A stretch of 64,000 nt of DNA from Takakia lepidozioides (GCA_030704615.1 CM060733.1:56730001-56794000); one strand, 5' to 3'. Numbered from the stretch's first letter, positions 1 through 11,893 are shown. Made by a program: numbers and translations. Notes: generated by a model from the letters alone, not told the origin.

Positions 1-312
1 GACTTTTGGCATCACGGGGGGGGGGAATGAAGCGGAGAGCGCATCTCTGAGTAGAAAGAGGGAGAGCACGGAGTAGGAGGAGAACGATCTGTTGATGCTT
101 GATGAATGCAAGCAGTAGAGTTGTAATGTAGAGCAGATTAGAGACTCCATGGCTTCAGCCTGATACTTGATAGATATTAATCTGATACATACTTCATACT
201 CACACTGTGTAGAGAGACCTGAGTGAAGCTGTGGAAATGAATGGATGGAACTTGATAGATTTCTGAAGCAAACTGATACTTAATTGCAGATAGTAAGGTA
301 ACTCGCTAACAT
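1..312 (+). repeat. LTR 1 (3' part) of retrotransposon family R1
   Basis: The window opens inside a long terminal repeat. Positions 1-312 match 1747-2060 almost base for base and end in CTAACA, the inverse of the TGTTAG that opens the other copies. The matching downstream leader and ORF follow directly, as they do after the LTRs at 1265 and 9998. The 5' part lies outside the window. Confidence 0.75.
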
Positions 313-367
313 GAATGTGGGAAGGAGTACAAATAGGAACACCCCCATGATACACTAGCTGTAGGTC

Positions 368-1063
368 ATGACTGATTGTTCTGAGCGGGCTGAGTGCTTA
401 GAGAATTCCAACTCTTCTATCTTGGAGTTCCCACCTCGGATAGCGAAGGGATGGGTGAGTAAAAGTCGCGCGACATTTGGCGACCATACTGGGGAACTGG
501 GTCATGAACAACCAGATGTGACAGGCATCTGGTGGGATCATGGTGGATGGAGAATTAAAGAATTTGATGTGAACCAAATTTCCTGTGGAACTGAGAAGGA
601 AAGATTGTCTAAACAATTCTTTCAGAGGTTCTTGGAATTGCCAGACGGTTGTAAAGAAAACATTCTGAAGAGAGTGCATGATGCTGACCCGGAGTGGGGT
701 CTGGAGAAAGGAGTGATAAAGATTTATCAGGTGGCCTGTAGAGGAAGAGCACGTTGGTTACCAACACTGGTTTATGTGATAGCATTGCTATCCATTAAGC
801 GAGTAGAGTTTGAAGGCTGGGAGGAAAGAAAGGTGAATGTTTATACTCATATGCATGAAGAGCTTGTACTGGTAAAGAATTGGATTCCAAAGGATATCTT
901 GTGGATCAAACTCACACCAAGAACAGCTTTTCAGACTTGTTTACCATATGGGTATATGGTAATGGAGACTTCTAGTATATCCAGAGGAACATTGAAGCTT
1001 GAGAGAAACCCAGGCATATACGAGAGATATTACAGAAGAGAGTTTTGGTTATTGCCACATTAA
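368..1063 (+). CDS. R1 leader ORF, copy 1 (231 aa, function unknown)
   Basis: This is the first ORF after LTR 1, beginning 55 bp downstream of it. It is nearly identical to the ORF at 2118-2813, and its C-terminal part recurs at 20415-20690 (minus). The protein is basic and Trp-rich, with conserved stretches such as IYQVACRGRARWLPTLVYVI and a C-terminal YYRREFWLLPH. I do not recognise a domain. Its constant place between LTR and gag suggests a short pre-gag protein or the N-terminal piece of a Gag read in another frame. The reading frame is intact, so either the copies are young or the ORF has been selected. Capsid relation is possible but not shown. Confidence 0.55.
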   Translation: MTDCSERAECLENSNSSILEFPPRIAKGWVSKSRATFGDHTGELGHEQPDVTGIWWDHGGWRIKEFDVNQISCGTEKERLSKQFFQRFLELPDGCKENILKRVHDADPEWGLEKGVIKIYQVACRGRARWLPTLVYVIALLSIKRVEFEGWEERKVNVYTHMHEELVLVKNWIPKDILWIKLTPRTAFQTCLPYGYMVMETSSISRGTLKLERNPGIYERYYRREFWLLPH

Positions 1064-1084
1064 TAGAAATGAAAGACATGGGAC

Positions 1085-1264
1085 ATGAGTGATGAAAGAG
1101 AAGCTAGACTCCAGAAATATTCAGCAAAAAGAGAAAGCTATCTGAAAGCTAATTATCCATATCTTTGGGAGAGGGGAATAGACATAGGGGAATCATCTGG
1201 ACCTCTCACACCATTAAGATCAGGGAGTACATCACCCATACCGGAAGAACTAGAGTTGGATGCC
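1085..1264 (+). pseudogene. R1 gag N-terminus, truncated by LTR 2
   Basis: The ORF begins MSDEREARLQKYSAK, as at 2835 and in minus-strand copy 19611-20690, but stops after about 60 codons where LTR 2 begins at 1265. No polypurine tract precedes that LTR, so this is not a normal internal/3' LTR junction. It looks like a deletion or unequal exchange that placed an LTR inside gag. Confidence 0.6.
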
Positions 1265-2060
1265 TGTTAGAGGACTGTCTGGGACTTAGACACTTATACG
1301 GGATCTGTGGGGTACCCTTAATTTTTGCACAGACTGAGACCAACAGGAGCCTTAGGGGTGACAGCAGCGCACTTTAGAGGGGGGTTACACAGCCCGTCAC
1401 AGCCAACACAGCTCGTCACAGTCTGACACAGCCCGTCACAGTCCGACATAGCCAGACACAGCCAGACGCAACCGTCACAGCCAGTCACAGCTCGACACAG
1501 TCGACACAGCCCAACACAGTCGCACAGCCAGTCACAGCTGTCACGACCATAGGGAACGGATAGCAGGACAGGGAACGACTGTGAGGAACAACATCTGCGA
1601 ATGGAACATGTTAGTACACGGATGACGGTTAGTGAGGGAAACGGTTAGAACAACGGGTAGGAAGATAAAGCCACGAGCAAGGACGGGAGAAGGGGCACTT
1701 CTTGGGGGAATTATGGGAGATGAGGCGAGGGATCACTGCTGGGGGGGACTTCGGACATCACGGGAGGAAAGAGGGAGAGAGCGCATCTCTGAGCGGAAGG
1801 AGGGAGAGCACAGAGTATGAGGAGGACGATCTGTTGATGCTTAATGAATGCAAGCAGTAGAGTTGTAATGTAGAGCAGATTAGAGACTCCATGGCTTCAG
1901 CCTGATACTCGATAGATATTAATCTGATACATACTTCATACTGACACTGTGTAGAGAGATCTGAGTGAAGCTGTGGAATGAATGGATGAGTTGATGGGAT
2001 CCGATAGATTGCTGAAGCAAACTGATACTTAATTACCAACAGTAAGATAACTAGCTAACA
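1265..2060 (+). repeat. LTR 2 of family R1 (796 bp)
   Basis: It starts TGTTAGAGGACTG and ends GCTAACA; the 6-bp ends TGTTAG/CTAACA are inverted, as expected for an LTR. Its 5' part is shared with 9998-10867. A low-complexity stretch of degenerate CACAGCC/GTCACAG units lies at about 1380-1545 and differs in length from that of LTR 3 (about 10100-10410). The same leader and ORF follow as after LTR 1. Confidence 0.75.
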
Positions 2061-2117
2061 TGAATGTGGGAAGGAAAACAAATAGGAAACACCCCCATGA
2101 TACACTAGCTGTAGGTC

Positions 2118-2813
2118 ATGACTGATTGTTCTGAGTGGGCTGAGTGCTTAGAGATTTCCAACTCTTCTATCTTGCAGTTTCCGCCTCGGATAGCGAAGGG
2201 ATGGGTGAGCAAAAGCCGCGTGACATTTGGCGACCATACTGGGGAACTGGGTCATGAACAACTAGATGTGACAGACATCTGGTGGGATCATGGTGGTTGG
2301 AGAATTAAAGAATTTGATGTGAATCAAATTCCTTGTGAAACTGAGAAGGAAAGATTATCTAAACGATTCTTTCAGAGGTTCTTGGAATTGCCAGACGGTT
2401 GTAAAGAAAACATTCTTAAGAGAGTGCATGATGCTGACCCTGAATGGGGTCTGGAGAAAGGAGTGATAAAGATTTATCAGGTGGCCTGTAGAGGAAGAGC
2501 ACGTTGGTTACCAACACTGGTTTATGTGATAGCATTGCTATCCATTAAGCGAGTAGAGTTTGAAGGCTGGGAGGAAAGAAAGGTGAATGTTTATACTCAT
2601 ATGCATGAAGAGCTTGTACTGGTAAAGAATTGGATTCCAAAGGATATCTTGTGGATCAAACTCACACCAAGAACAACTTTCCAGACAAGTTTGCCATATG
2701 GTTATATGGTAACGGAGACTTCTAGTATAGCCAAGGGTGCATTGAAGCTAGAAAGAAACCCAGGCATATACGAGAGATATTACAAAAGAGAGTTTTGGTT
2801 ATTGCCACATTAA
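2118..2813 (+). CDS. R1 leader ORF, copy 2 (231 aa, function unknown)
   Basis: This is the same length as the ORF at 368 and differs from it by scattered substitutions without frameshifts. It lies 57 bp after LTR 2 and 21 bp before the gag-like ORF at 2835. No recognised domain. Intact reading frames in two copies support a translated product of the retrotransposon. A role in capsid assembly or RNA packaging would fit the position but is inference. Confidence 0.55.
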   Translation: MTDCSEWAECLEISNSSILQFPPRIAKGWVSKSRVTFGDHTGELGHEQLDVTDIWWDHGGWRIKEFDVNQIPCETEKERLSKRFFQRFLELPDGCKENILKRVHDADPEWGLEKGVIKIYQVACRGRARWLPTLVYVIALLSIKRVEFEGWEERKVNVYTHMHEELVLVKNWIPKDILWIKLTPRTTFQTSLPYGYMVTETSSIAKGALKLERNPGIYERYYKREFWLLPH

Positions 2814-2834
2814 AAGAAATGAAAGACATGGGAC

Positions 2835-3814
2835 ATGAGTGATGAAAGAGAAGCTAGACGCCAGAGATATTCAGCAAAAAGAGAAAGCTATCTGAAAGCT
2901 AATTATCCATATCTTTGGGAGAGAGGAATAGACATAGGGGAATCATCTGGACCTCTCACACCATTAAGATCAGAGAGTACATCACCCATACCGGAAGAAC
3001 TAGAGTTGGATGCCACTCCTTCTTTTTCTTTGCAAGAAAGATTAAGGGAATTGGTACTAGAAGAAGATCAATCACGAGGTGAAAGATCTGAGGTACATCC
3101 CTGGATAAAAGATTTGACAGAAATCTTTGATAAGAGTTGGCATGGAACACCAAAAGCAGGAACTCCAGTTTCTGAAGCGGAAGGTGAAGAGGGGAAGGAG
3201 AGGATGTGGCAGAGCCAACGGAGAGTTCAGACTCTCCAACACCATTGCAGTTGAGTTACATGAGTGAAGAAGAAACCCAGGGCAGAACTTGGAGGATGAA
3301 AACAGAGAGAAGAATTGGAAGAGGAAGAGTATGAAGAAGTAGACCCAACAGCTGAGGTTGAGACTACAACCAGGACATCCCAACCCGTTGGATCTGGATC
3401 AAGTGGAGCACTTGGATCACAGGCCAACGAAGGTGTCGGCTCAGGGGGATCAGGCGGGCTGCTTGGATCTGGCTCTGGGGGGACAGGAAGTGTGGGAAGT
3501 AGTGCAACTGAAGCTGGGAATACTGTGAATATCGTGGGGGCAGTAGCAGGGAGTGCTCAAGGGCCACCACTTGGTGGAAGATCCACCACAACAACAACAG
3601 GTCCAGCAGGACCAGCACCAGCAAGGGTGCCAGCACCTGTCAGTGGGCAGAAGGTAGGGCCACAGATGGCGTTACAACCAACACGGGCAAAACCACCTTT
3701 TCCAATATATTCAGGAAAAGGGGATCCCGATGTATACATTAGCCAATTTGAGCACATGTGTATAGTGAACAATGAGAATGGCGATGATGCCAAGATGAGA
3801 TTGTTTCCTTGTTG
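2835..3814 (+). pseudogene. R1 gag-like polyprotein, N-terminal part (broken)
   Basis: Two ORFs (2835-3254 and 3315-3836) are one gene split by an indel near 3195-3300; the minus-strand copy at 19611-20217 reads through that point. The order is a basic N-terminus, an acidic segment, a Gly/Ser/Thr/Pro-rich linker (about 3360-3650), then the start of a retrotransposon Gag core (KPPFPIYSGKGDPD, ISQFEHMC). Homology to the copy at 19077 stops exactly at 3814, where foreign sequence begins. Gag would form the intracellular particle in which the RNA is copied. Confidence 0.65.
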
Positions 3815-4437
3815 TGAACATCTCCCTTTCCAATAGCCTCTACAACAGCCTCCTTCAAGCCCCTACAATGCACAGAATAACTCGCTACTCTCGTTCTTGT
3901 TTCCCACAACTTCAACCTCAAGTCTCTCAACTCTTTCTTGTCCTTGATCACTTGATTGATAATCTCTGAATTGCCAAGATAATCCAACCTTCTTCTTCTT
4001 CCCGTGTCCCTCTCTCCTCTTGATTGAGTAGCAAGGATTATCTCTTTATAAATCTTCATTGTGAAGTCTCTTTCAGATGGAATTGAAGAACAAAAAGAAC
4101 ATCTCATGGCTGGAAAAGGTTCTCCATCCAGTGATATTCTCAAACAGTCTTTATATCGGAATGTACCAGCAATCACATGCGAGCGATGGTTAAGAATGAT
4201 GGTAGCATTGGTTAGAGGTTCGGCGTACCAATTGTTTCCTCTCTTGGTGTTTGCAAGAAATGGTTTGAGATTGACCTTGTCACGATTGTACTCCCACCAC
4301 TCGTCCCATAGGCCCCAACATAACATCAACTTCATTTTATTGCATTGGGACCCTTCCTGTGGTTGTCGAATGGGGGATGCATCTTCAATGTTGATGTCTA
4401 GTGGCAAGTCACGTGTTGAAACATCACCCTTCTCCAT
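3815..4437 (-). CDS. Unrecognised ORF joined to the broken gag
   Basis: A minus-strand reading frame runs from 4437 into the gag remnant (formal end 3739). The part outside gag encodes about 208 residues with a Trp-rich N-terminal third and a basic, Arg/Lys/Glu-rich C-terminal third that may be helical. No known domain or catalytic motif is visible and no second copy occurs in the window. It could be a fragment of another mobile element or of a host gene. That it is expressed is not shown. Confidence 0.25.
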
Positions 4438-5285
4438 TGTAGATGAGAATGGAATGTTTGTTACAGTGCACTACAACATATCGCAGTATATATGACTGTA
4501 TATATGACTATCCCGTAGTCATAAACGGTACATATGACTGCGCTGACTGCAAGTCGTGCAAACCAAGTGAATACAATGATTACGAGATAGTCGGTCATGG
4601 ATGACTGCAGTCAGATGATACCGAGTGATACATCTCACTGTCATTTGGCATTCATATGTACTTCTACCATACATGACTTAGTGTGCTGCTGCAAACTGTA
4701 CACGCGTCTCTTTTTAATAAGTCGAGGAGGTTTTGTGGATGTGCGCCATATGGCGTCTTCAGAAACTGCCACGTGGCATATCCATGAGGAGGTCCTGCAG
4801 TCATTATCCTGACTACAACCATGCTAATATCTGGACACGTGGCACCGTATGAGTAGTTTATTTTGAACTTTAAATGTATTTAAAGTCATTCCCACGACTA
4901 TGCCTATAGGAGCTCATTGCCAGGTTTTTTCTCAAGGATATGACACGTGTCAATGTATGATGCGTATTGTGTAGTCATGGTGCCTACTGTAGAGTGGTTT
5001 GTTGGGTTGGACGCGTGGCATCAAATTAGTTGTTGAGAAATATTATTTGGAAATCACAAACCCCACCATCATTCACAGAAAGAACAAAGTCCAAAGCGCA
5101 AAGGACATAACAAAGGCACTGAAGGGACTGATTTCAGATGTAAAGATAGATTGTTTTAAAACATTGCCAGTCAGATTTACATGCACTCTTGTCCCAAATC
5201 GGCTTCCTCAAAACAGAGTCTAAAGGGGGCGAACATAACATACATGTTGCCCTCATAATCATTAATTTTTTTGCTTTGGCTCACT
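4438..5285. other. Non-coding interval with four CACGTG/ACGCGT-type motifs
   Basis: I see no credible gene. A short TATATGACTG repeat lies near 4487-4540. Four related ten-mers occur at 4769 (CCACGTGGCA), 4835 (ACACGTGGCA), 4943 (ACACGTGTCA) and 5011 (ACGCGTGGCA), each close to a plant G-box. This could be promoter-like sequence or transposon terminal sequence. Confidence 0.35.
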
Positions 5286-5785
5286 NNNNNNNNNNNNNNN
5301 NNNNNNNNNNNNNNNNNNNNNNNNNNNNNNNNNNNNNNNNNNNNNNNNNNNNNNNNNNNNNNNNNNNNNNNNNNNNNNNNNNNNNNNNNNNNNNNNNNNN
5401 NNNNNNNNNNNNNNNNNNNNNNNNNNNNNNNNNNNNNNNNNNNNNNNNNNNNNNNNNNNNNNNNNNNNNNNNNNNNNNNNNNNNNNNNNNNNNNNNNNNN
5501 NNNNNNNNNNNNNNNNNNNNNNNNNNNNNNNNNNNNNNNNNNNNNNNNNNNNNNNNNNNNNNNNNNNNNNNNNNNNNNNNNNNNNNNNNNNNNNNNNNNN
5601 NNNNNNNNNNNNNNNNNNNNNNNNNNNNNNNNNNNNNNNNNNNNNNNNNNNNNNNNNNNNNNNNNNNNNNNNNNNNNNNNNNNNNNNNNNNNNNNNNNNN
5701 NNNNNNNNNNNNNNNNNNNNNNNNNNNNNNNNNNNNNNNNNNNNNNNNNNNNNNNNNNNNNNNNNNNNNNNNNNNNNNNNNNNNN
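5286..5785. other. Assembly gap (500 N)
   Basis: Exactly 500 undetermined bases, a typical scaffold placeholder. The true distance and content are unknown, so linkage of R1 sequences on its two sides is only as good as the scaffold. Confidence 0.99.
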
Positions 5786-6500
5786 ACACATAATACTTCA
5801 GTAAAATGGCTGACGAAGAGGAAACGGAAATTACTTTAAAAATGGACACTTCGTCGGGTGCGACACAACCGAGAAGGAAGTGCAAGAACAGGTGTCAAAA
5901 AGAAGAGGACAAGAACGGCCGTCAAAAGGGATGAAGGCGGGCCCATTAATGAGTACGGAAAAGGGAACGGAACGAACGGCAAGTACAAAAAGCGGAATTC
6001 TTGTCACAAATGTGTGATCCTAGTGGACTATCCACAAGGAAAGTCCACTAAAGAAGATAAAATTTACAATCCAGTCACAGCGGATACAGCCAATAGAAAA
6101 CCAGAGAAAGGAACAAGAAAATGGAGGGATATTGAGCGCAAGAAGTCGGCATCGTTCGGAGTAACGGGCGTCTCGACAGGACAGACCATAATGCTATACT
6201 TGGAAACTTTGAGGAACTAACAGACTATACGCTCGCAATATTACTTACGCATTGGCATAGACACGAAAAGGACTAGCGGCCTGTTTCTCTTGAGCGATGC
6301 TTGCAAGCCCTGCAGGCTTACAAGAAATTACCCATAGCTTTCTGCGGCAACCATAACGTTTCCTTCTTTGTGCACTACAAGCATTCCTAACAGTTGTTAC
6401 AAAATTTTTTTCGGTGATCTAAAATGAAGAGAGTGAGAGGCATTAGGAAATCAGGGTGAAGAGCACACGATTCTGCAGAACAAACATTGCTACCCCACAG
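5786..6500. other. No supported gene
   Basis: A 120-codon frame at 5858-6220 is highly basic and low in complexity, with no recognisable domain. I treat it as chance. The rest has stops in all frames. Confidence 0.4.
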
Positions 6501-6668
6501 GCGATACAATACTGAGTAGCTGAGATTGCAAGGATTGCAAAGCCTAGATTGACACTACCCATAGACAGTACATGTTACAATTTTTTGCAGAACTTTGAGC
6601 CAATGACAGGAACAACAACGGTGAAAGTGAGTTGAATTGATGATTACTCCCCTATACCTCCACCGCAA

Positions 6669-8075
6669 TTGTTTGCGATGCCAGCAGGTCAGGTGCCATG
6701 TGGAGCAACACAGGGCAAGACTGCAAATAGAGGACTTATTCCAAGAAGGGATTTCTTTAAAACTCATGGTTATGTTTGTACCAAGGCTGTGTACCCAGGG
6801 TTAACAGAGGTAGGCCAGGTATTGAAACTTTCTGATTGCATGAAACAAAACCACCAGTATTTGAGCAGATCCTTCACGGAGGAAATACTCAAAGGCCTGA
6901 AAGGGCGAGAGGTACAATTAGGCGGACATAATGTACAACGCACTAGTAGAGGAGATGAAAAGATTACACGGTACTACCGCAAAGTTCTCCTATAATAGTG
7001 TCTGGCCCAATCATTGCTCAAATAATCCTTGATTCTGGCATACTTAATGCACAAGAAGTAAAGGCAATGGGCGGGTTTTGAGCCAGAAACAACTCAATGG
7101 AAGAGCAAGGCTCTTTCACAGTGAGGGTGGACTAGCACACAACCCGAGACTAAGAACAAGAAGGGGAAAGACTGTAGTGGCGGTTCCACTGGCTTCACGG
7201 ATTCCGCATGATAATGTTTCCCAAGCTCATGGCCAGGAAGGGGCCAGCAGCACAGAGAATGCTATTACTGGGAAGCAGGACCTTCAGAGAGGGAGGAGGA
7301 AGTTACTACTCTGCATCACAACCACACAGCCACTTGAACGACTTGTCACAAGGTCACAAGTTATCCATGCAGCTCAACCCGAAATAATTGATTTGGAAAG
7401 TGAAGGGCTAGATATTCCAACTACAGAACAGATAGTGGCAGAAATAGAGAAAGGGACCTTCTCTATGAATATCTTGTTCTGGTCAAGGAGACAGAATCCC
7501 AGAGGTGCAAACAGTTGCCCAAGGGAATCCTGAGGTGCATATAATACACACACCTGTGTCGGAGGTACACAGGCGGAAGTCATGACACTGTAGCACCGGT
7601 TATAGATGAAGTAGTTCAGGAAGAAAATCCGGTGGGACAATGGCCTGAATGGTTAGTGAGACATCATACTGTTGAAGATCAGGAGGAGCAGCAAGCAACC
7701 TCACCATGATGACCCTCAACAGACAATGCTGATGATTCCTTCCTAGGCATGACACTTAATTTTTATTGGGACTTATGGTCAAATCCCATGTTCCAATTAC
7801 CCAATTGACAGCCTTGAAAGAGGAACTCAGGAAGGAGTTTGAGGCTCGACTTGTCACTGAGTGTGCAAACAAGGTCGATGAAGGAGTCACTCTCAAGATG
7901 AAAGCAGGACTTGGGAATACAGAATGGCTTTGCAATTGCCAAGCAACAATTGATTGAGGCAGCAGGCCTCGCGCAAGACCAGTTGCACGAAGCACTAAGC
8001 AACAGCTATACCAAATGCAGGTGCAGCATGAAAGCCAGTTGCAAGAACTGAATGCACTACACACGGAGTTGTGAC
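6669..8075 (+). pseudogene. Decayed R1 3' internal ORF (coiled-coil protein)
   Basis: Fragments at 6669-6995, 7078-7533 and 7766-7957 lie in different frames. Two parts, around the AEIEKG segment at about 7437 and the KSHVPITQLTALKEELRKEF segment at about 7775, are homologous to the better preserved copy at 16726-17410, which encodes a long Glu/Gln-rich probable coiled coil. No polymerase motif is visible, so this may be a post-pol accessory ORF. Frameshifts and stops make it non-functional. Confidence 0.45.
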
Positions 8076-8399
8076 AGTGCATAACATGATGGGGATATAC
8101 AATGTGCTACGTTTATAACTATGCTTTACCAATCTACTAAAAAAATAAACGTCAAGCGTAAAAATGTACGAAGGCTAGAGAAGAGAATTTTGAGCAAATG
8201 AAAGCTCATTGTCGATATGAAGACTACAATCTGTCGTCAATGAAGATACTTTCAAGCATACAGGCAGATGGAAGCTGATCAGAGAAACACATCGTGGAGT
8301 TGCAACACGCATCATGGCCAATAGAATGAAATCGCGGTCATTAACAAAGCTTGGAAAGGAAGCCAATAATCTACTTGCTGCTTATGCGCAATTGGTTGA

Positions 8400-9977
8400 A
8401 CCACAGGCGAAGCGCATGGAGGCTTTACAACAGTAGTTGGAATTGTACAAGCTAAGAGAGGAGCAAACTCTCAGGGGAACCACAAGCAGCTTGGTTGATA
8501 GCAGCCTTATGCAGGTCTGGTTATTTCACAAGGGCCAGTAGAGGGCAAAGCCCCACGGAAGCTCACCCAAAGCGAGATGAATGAGCTCAGGCTCAGGTGC
8601 AAACATTGCCACAACTACTATAGACAATGTCTATATAGGATAGCAAGTTACAAGAGGATGTAGACGGACTCCAGACTCAGTCGAAGAACTCTCACTTCAA
8701 ACAATCGACCAAAGTCTATATCCCTCATGAACAGCTAATGGCTTCTTATTTACAAGCCAGAACTTTGCTTTTCAGTCTTCACAGGAGGTGCAGGAGATGC
8801 CAATGATAACAAGAGCCGTACCACCACCACCACAACAAGTCACTGTACCAGTAGCTGAACCTGTGGTTACTACAAGCACACCACAGCCACCACACGCCGG
8901 AGGTATGGGGCAATGCCGCTTTAACCCACCTAAAACTCTCAGCTGCAAGGGAGTACAGCAGGGCTATGCTTATGCCCTTCAACAAATTCCCGCATGTTGA
9001 ATTTGGCTTGGGAAAGAATTTAGTCCTCCGCAGTCATTCGCACATTACTACCAAATCATGCGTATTTGGCTGCCAGTGGCAACTAGGACTAAAGTTCTCC
9101 AAACAATCGACATATTGAGATCATCACTTTGCACAATACTGGCACGAGGCAAGGTACCATGTTTGAGGGAATTGTTGCTTTCCAGGTTGTACATGGACTC
9201 ATTTATACCAGACCAAGGAGATAGCAATATTGTCATGGGGTGCGGGCTATACTACGCTGCTTGTTTTCTGGTACGTTACCACATTGAGCAACAAAAGATG
9301 CAAACAACGCTTTCAAAGTTAGCCAGTGGAGATCATTGGGTATTACCTTCGGTGCACCTCTCATATGTACCTATATGACCAAAAGTTATGATGCAAAGGA
9401 TTCTCAAATTTCGTTCATGGTTTCAAGCTGCCTGCAACCATTGTCAATACAGACATTCGGCATGATGACATTTTCTATAAGGGACATGTGGCATGGAGTA
9501 CTTGCACGCTGCACCACCAGTAATTGGTACCCGCCACTCCCTGGACAACAAGGAGCTCAGTGTCTACCACCAATTTTGGCTGTTCAGCGGTTACACAAGT
9601 TTTAAATGCAAACTTCCAGACATGGTAGGACAACATTGTATGCCCCAGTATGATTCCACAAAAGGTTCGAAATTAAAACATCTGAGAGGTGATGAGGATC
9701 TGATACAACTGTTTCTTCACAGGGTTCTTTGACATGGGAGAAGACTATGCAATTCAGATGGCAGAAAAGAAGCGACGGGGTCTCCTATGCCGGAAAGGTT
9801 ACCTCGATATCAGCCTCCAGAGGGCCTCACTTATCCAGGTAGTGATCAACCATCTCCGTCAACCAGAGACCGACCTCGGGCTCGTACACACAGTCCGCCA
9901 ACGAAACTCTCAACGTCACAAGGTGCTCACTCACAAAGGTTGTGCTACTTGGAACAGTAAACCGTGAGGACACGGCT
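8400..9977 (+). pseudogene. Degenerate R1 3' region
   Basis: Only short frames remain, such as a Pro/Val/Thr-rich one at 8788-9000 and others near 9058-9378, 9493-9732 and 9734-9967. None shows a conserved domain. The region leads directly into a polypurine tract and LTR 3, so it is taken as the 3' internal part of the same retrotransposon. Confidence 0.35.
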
Positions 9978-9981
9978 TTTT

Positions 9982-9994
9982 GAGGGGGAAGGGG
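9982..9994 (+). other. Polypurine tract of R1
   Basis: GAGGGGGAAGGGG lies three bases before the TGTTAG start of LTR 3, the position of the plus-strand primer in LTR retrotransposons. It fixes the element as plus-strand and LTR 3 as a 3' LTR. Confidence 0.7.
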
Positions 9995-9997
9995 TAA

Positions 9998-10867
9998 TGT
10001 TAGAGGACTGTCGGGATTTAGACACTTATACGGGATCTGTAGGGTACCCTTAAATTTTGCACAGACTGAGACCAACAGGAGCCTTAGGGGTGACAGCAGC
10101 GCACTGTAGAGGGGGTTACCAGTCGTCACACACAAGCCCACACAGCCGTCACAGCCCACACAGCCAACACAGCCCGTCACAGTCGTCACAGCCAACACAC
10201 CCAACACAGCCCGTCACAGCCGTCACAGTCGTCACAGTCGACATAGCCAACACAGCCGTCACAGTCGTCACAGCAGTCACAGTCGACACAGCCAACACAG
10301 TCGTCACAGCAGACACAGCCGACACAGCCGACACAGCCGGACACAGCCAACACACCAGTCAAGCCACGTCACAGTTTCACACAGCCAGTCACAGCTTGAC
10401 ACAGCTGTCACGATCATAGGAACGAAGAGTAGGACAGGAACGACTGTGGGACAACACCTGCGAATGGAACATGTTAGTTCACAGACGACGGTTAGTGAGG
10501 AAAACGGTTAGAACCGCGGATAGGAAGATAAAGGGGGACTTCGGGGGGAGATGAGGATCATTATTCGGAGGAGGACTTCTTAGTCAGGCTGGAGCGGAGA
10601 TCGGAAGCAAAGATGGAGAGCACGGTGAAGGAGGAAAGAGGATTAGTAGATGCTTGTTATATGCAAAGCTGTAGTGATATTGTAGAGCAGATTAGAGACA
10701 CAATGGCTTCGGCCTGATACCTGATAAATCATAATCTGATACTTATACGATACAATCACACTGGTAGAGAGATCTGAGTGAAGCTGTGGATTGAATGGAT
10801 GAGTGAAGGAAACCGATAGATTGATGAAGCAACTGATACTTAATTATCAATGGTAAGGTAGCTAAGA
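9998..10867 (+). repeat. LTR 3 of family R1 (870 bp)
   Basis: It starts TGTTAGAGGACTGTCGGG and ends GCTAAGA (CTAACA in the others). It is longer than LTR 2 because of a larger CACAGCC/GTCACAG simple-repeat block (about 10100-10410). It is preceded by a polypurine tract and followed by the R1 5' leader instead of host DNA, giving a head-to-tail arrangement. Confidence 0.75.
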
Positions 10868-11030
10868 TGAATGCGGAAAGGGAAACAAATAGGAAACACC
10901 CCCATGATACACTAGCTGTAGGTCATGACTGATTGTTCTGCGCGGGCTGAGTACTTAGAGATTTCCAACTCTTCTATCTTGGAGTTTCCGCCTCGGATAG
11001 CGAAGGGATGGGTGAGTAAAAACCGCGCGA
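10868..11030 (+). pseudogene. R1 leader and first codons of the leader ORF, truncated
   Basis: Sequence matching 313-475 and 2061-2225 follows LTR 3 and stops at 11030, where family A sequence begins. Only about 37 codons of the 231-codon ORF remain. The junction truncates both partners and shows no obvious duplication. Confidence 0.6.
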
Positions 11031-11040
11031 CAGGCCCACT

Positions 11041-11229
11041 GTGAAAATGTCCTTCTACCAAGGGGGCGCTATCGATAAACACGACATCCTCGTTAGTTTC
11101 AACCGGGCGACAGAAACCACTGACATTTTGTTCAAAATAGGCACCCGGTCACTCAGGAGGTCCTTGAGAGGCCAGTTAGAGTTCCTTCTTCTTGGGAGAG
11201 GGGACCATAGGTCTTGCATGCTAGAGTAG
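11041..11229 (+). pseudogene. ORF3 C-terminal remnant (A1)
   Basis: It encodes the same C-terminus as the A2 ORF3 piece at 34559-34746 and aligns with the family B protein at 21609-22189, for example HDILVSFNRATETT against HDIVVSSTKGTRST. The rest of the gene was lost at the 11031 junction. Function unknown. Confidence 0.55.
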
Positions 11230-11890
11230 ACATGTTTCGACTCGCCGACACTCATGGCACATACATTTTCATTCAGAAATCAAGCAGCTTCCCTGTGCCA
11301 TATGGGGAATATACATGCTTGGATAATCTTCTGTTAAGGTTTTTTGCAATTCACTGCCAGTATGCTGGGACATGTCCTTTGTCATATGGATTGCTGTTTG
11401 CACAAGGTGCAGTATGCAAATGCTGGGATGTGCAGTAGGACCCTTCCCACTGGGACACAGAACTAGCAATCTTGTAAAGGCATCACATTTGCAGAACAGT
11501 AACAATGTATTTGTAGCAAATTGGAGTCTTCTCATAAAGGTGGACGAAAACGCCAGGATGGGCTGCGAAATCACTACAATTTGAATGAAGAGCAGTAATA
11601 AGGAAGCACTATGCAGTACACAGACCATAAACGGCGCTGAAATAGGCCTCAATGCTCGTTAATCTCCACACAATGTATGCTTTACTCGGATCCATTTGTA
11701 GACAACCAAAAAAAAAAAAACATGCGCATGCCATTCATGGCCAAAAACCACATTATCATCTATTGCGGCACCGAAATTCACCTGTAGCCATGGCGATGCG
11801 GCACCACCAAGTGTATAATTCCTCACAAAAAAATAGGGTGCAAGAAGATGAATGTAATATAATTGCCACTTTCTCCTTCCCGAATGTGGA
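11230..11890. other. Intergenic part of A1
   Basis: Short frames only. The region is matched in inverse orientation by 33900-34560. It contains a poly-A run near 11707 and one degenerate family A palindrome near 11770. I see no further gene. Confidence 0.4.
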
Positions 11891-11893
11891 ATG

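Noticed and set aside
5177-5885. ORFs crossing the N run
   Set aside because: They consist almost entirely of undetermined residues.
10057-10419. ORFs of Val-Thr-Ala repeats
   Set aside because: Translation of the CACAGCC/GTCACAG simple repeat inside LTR 3.
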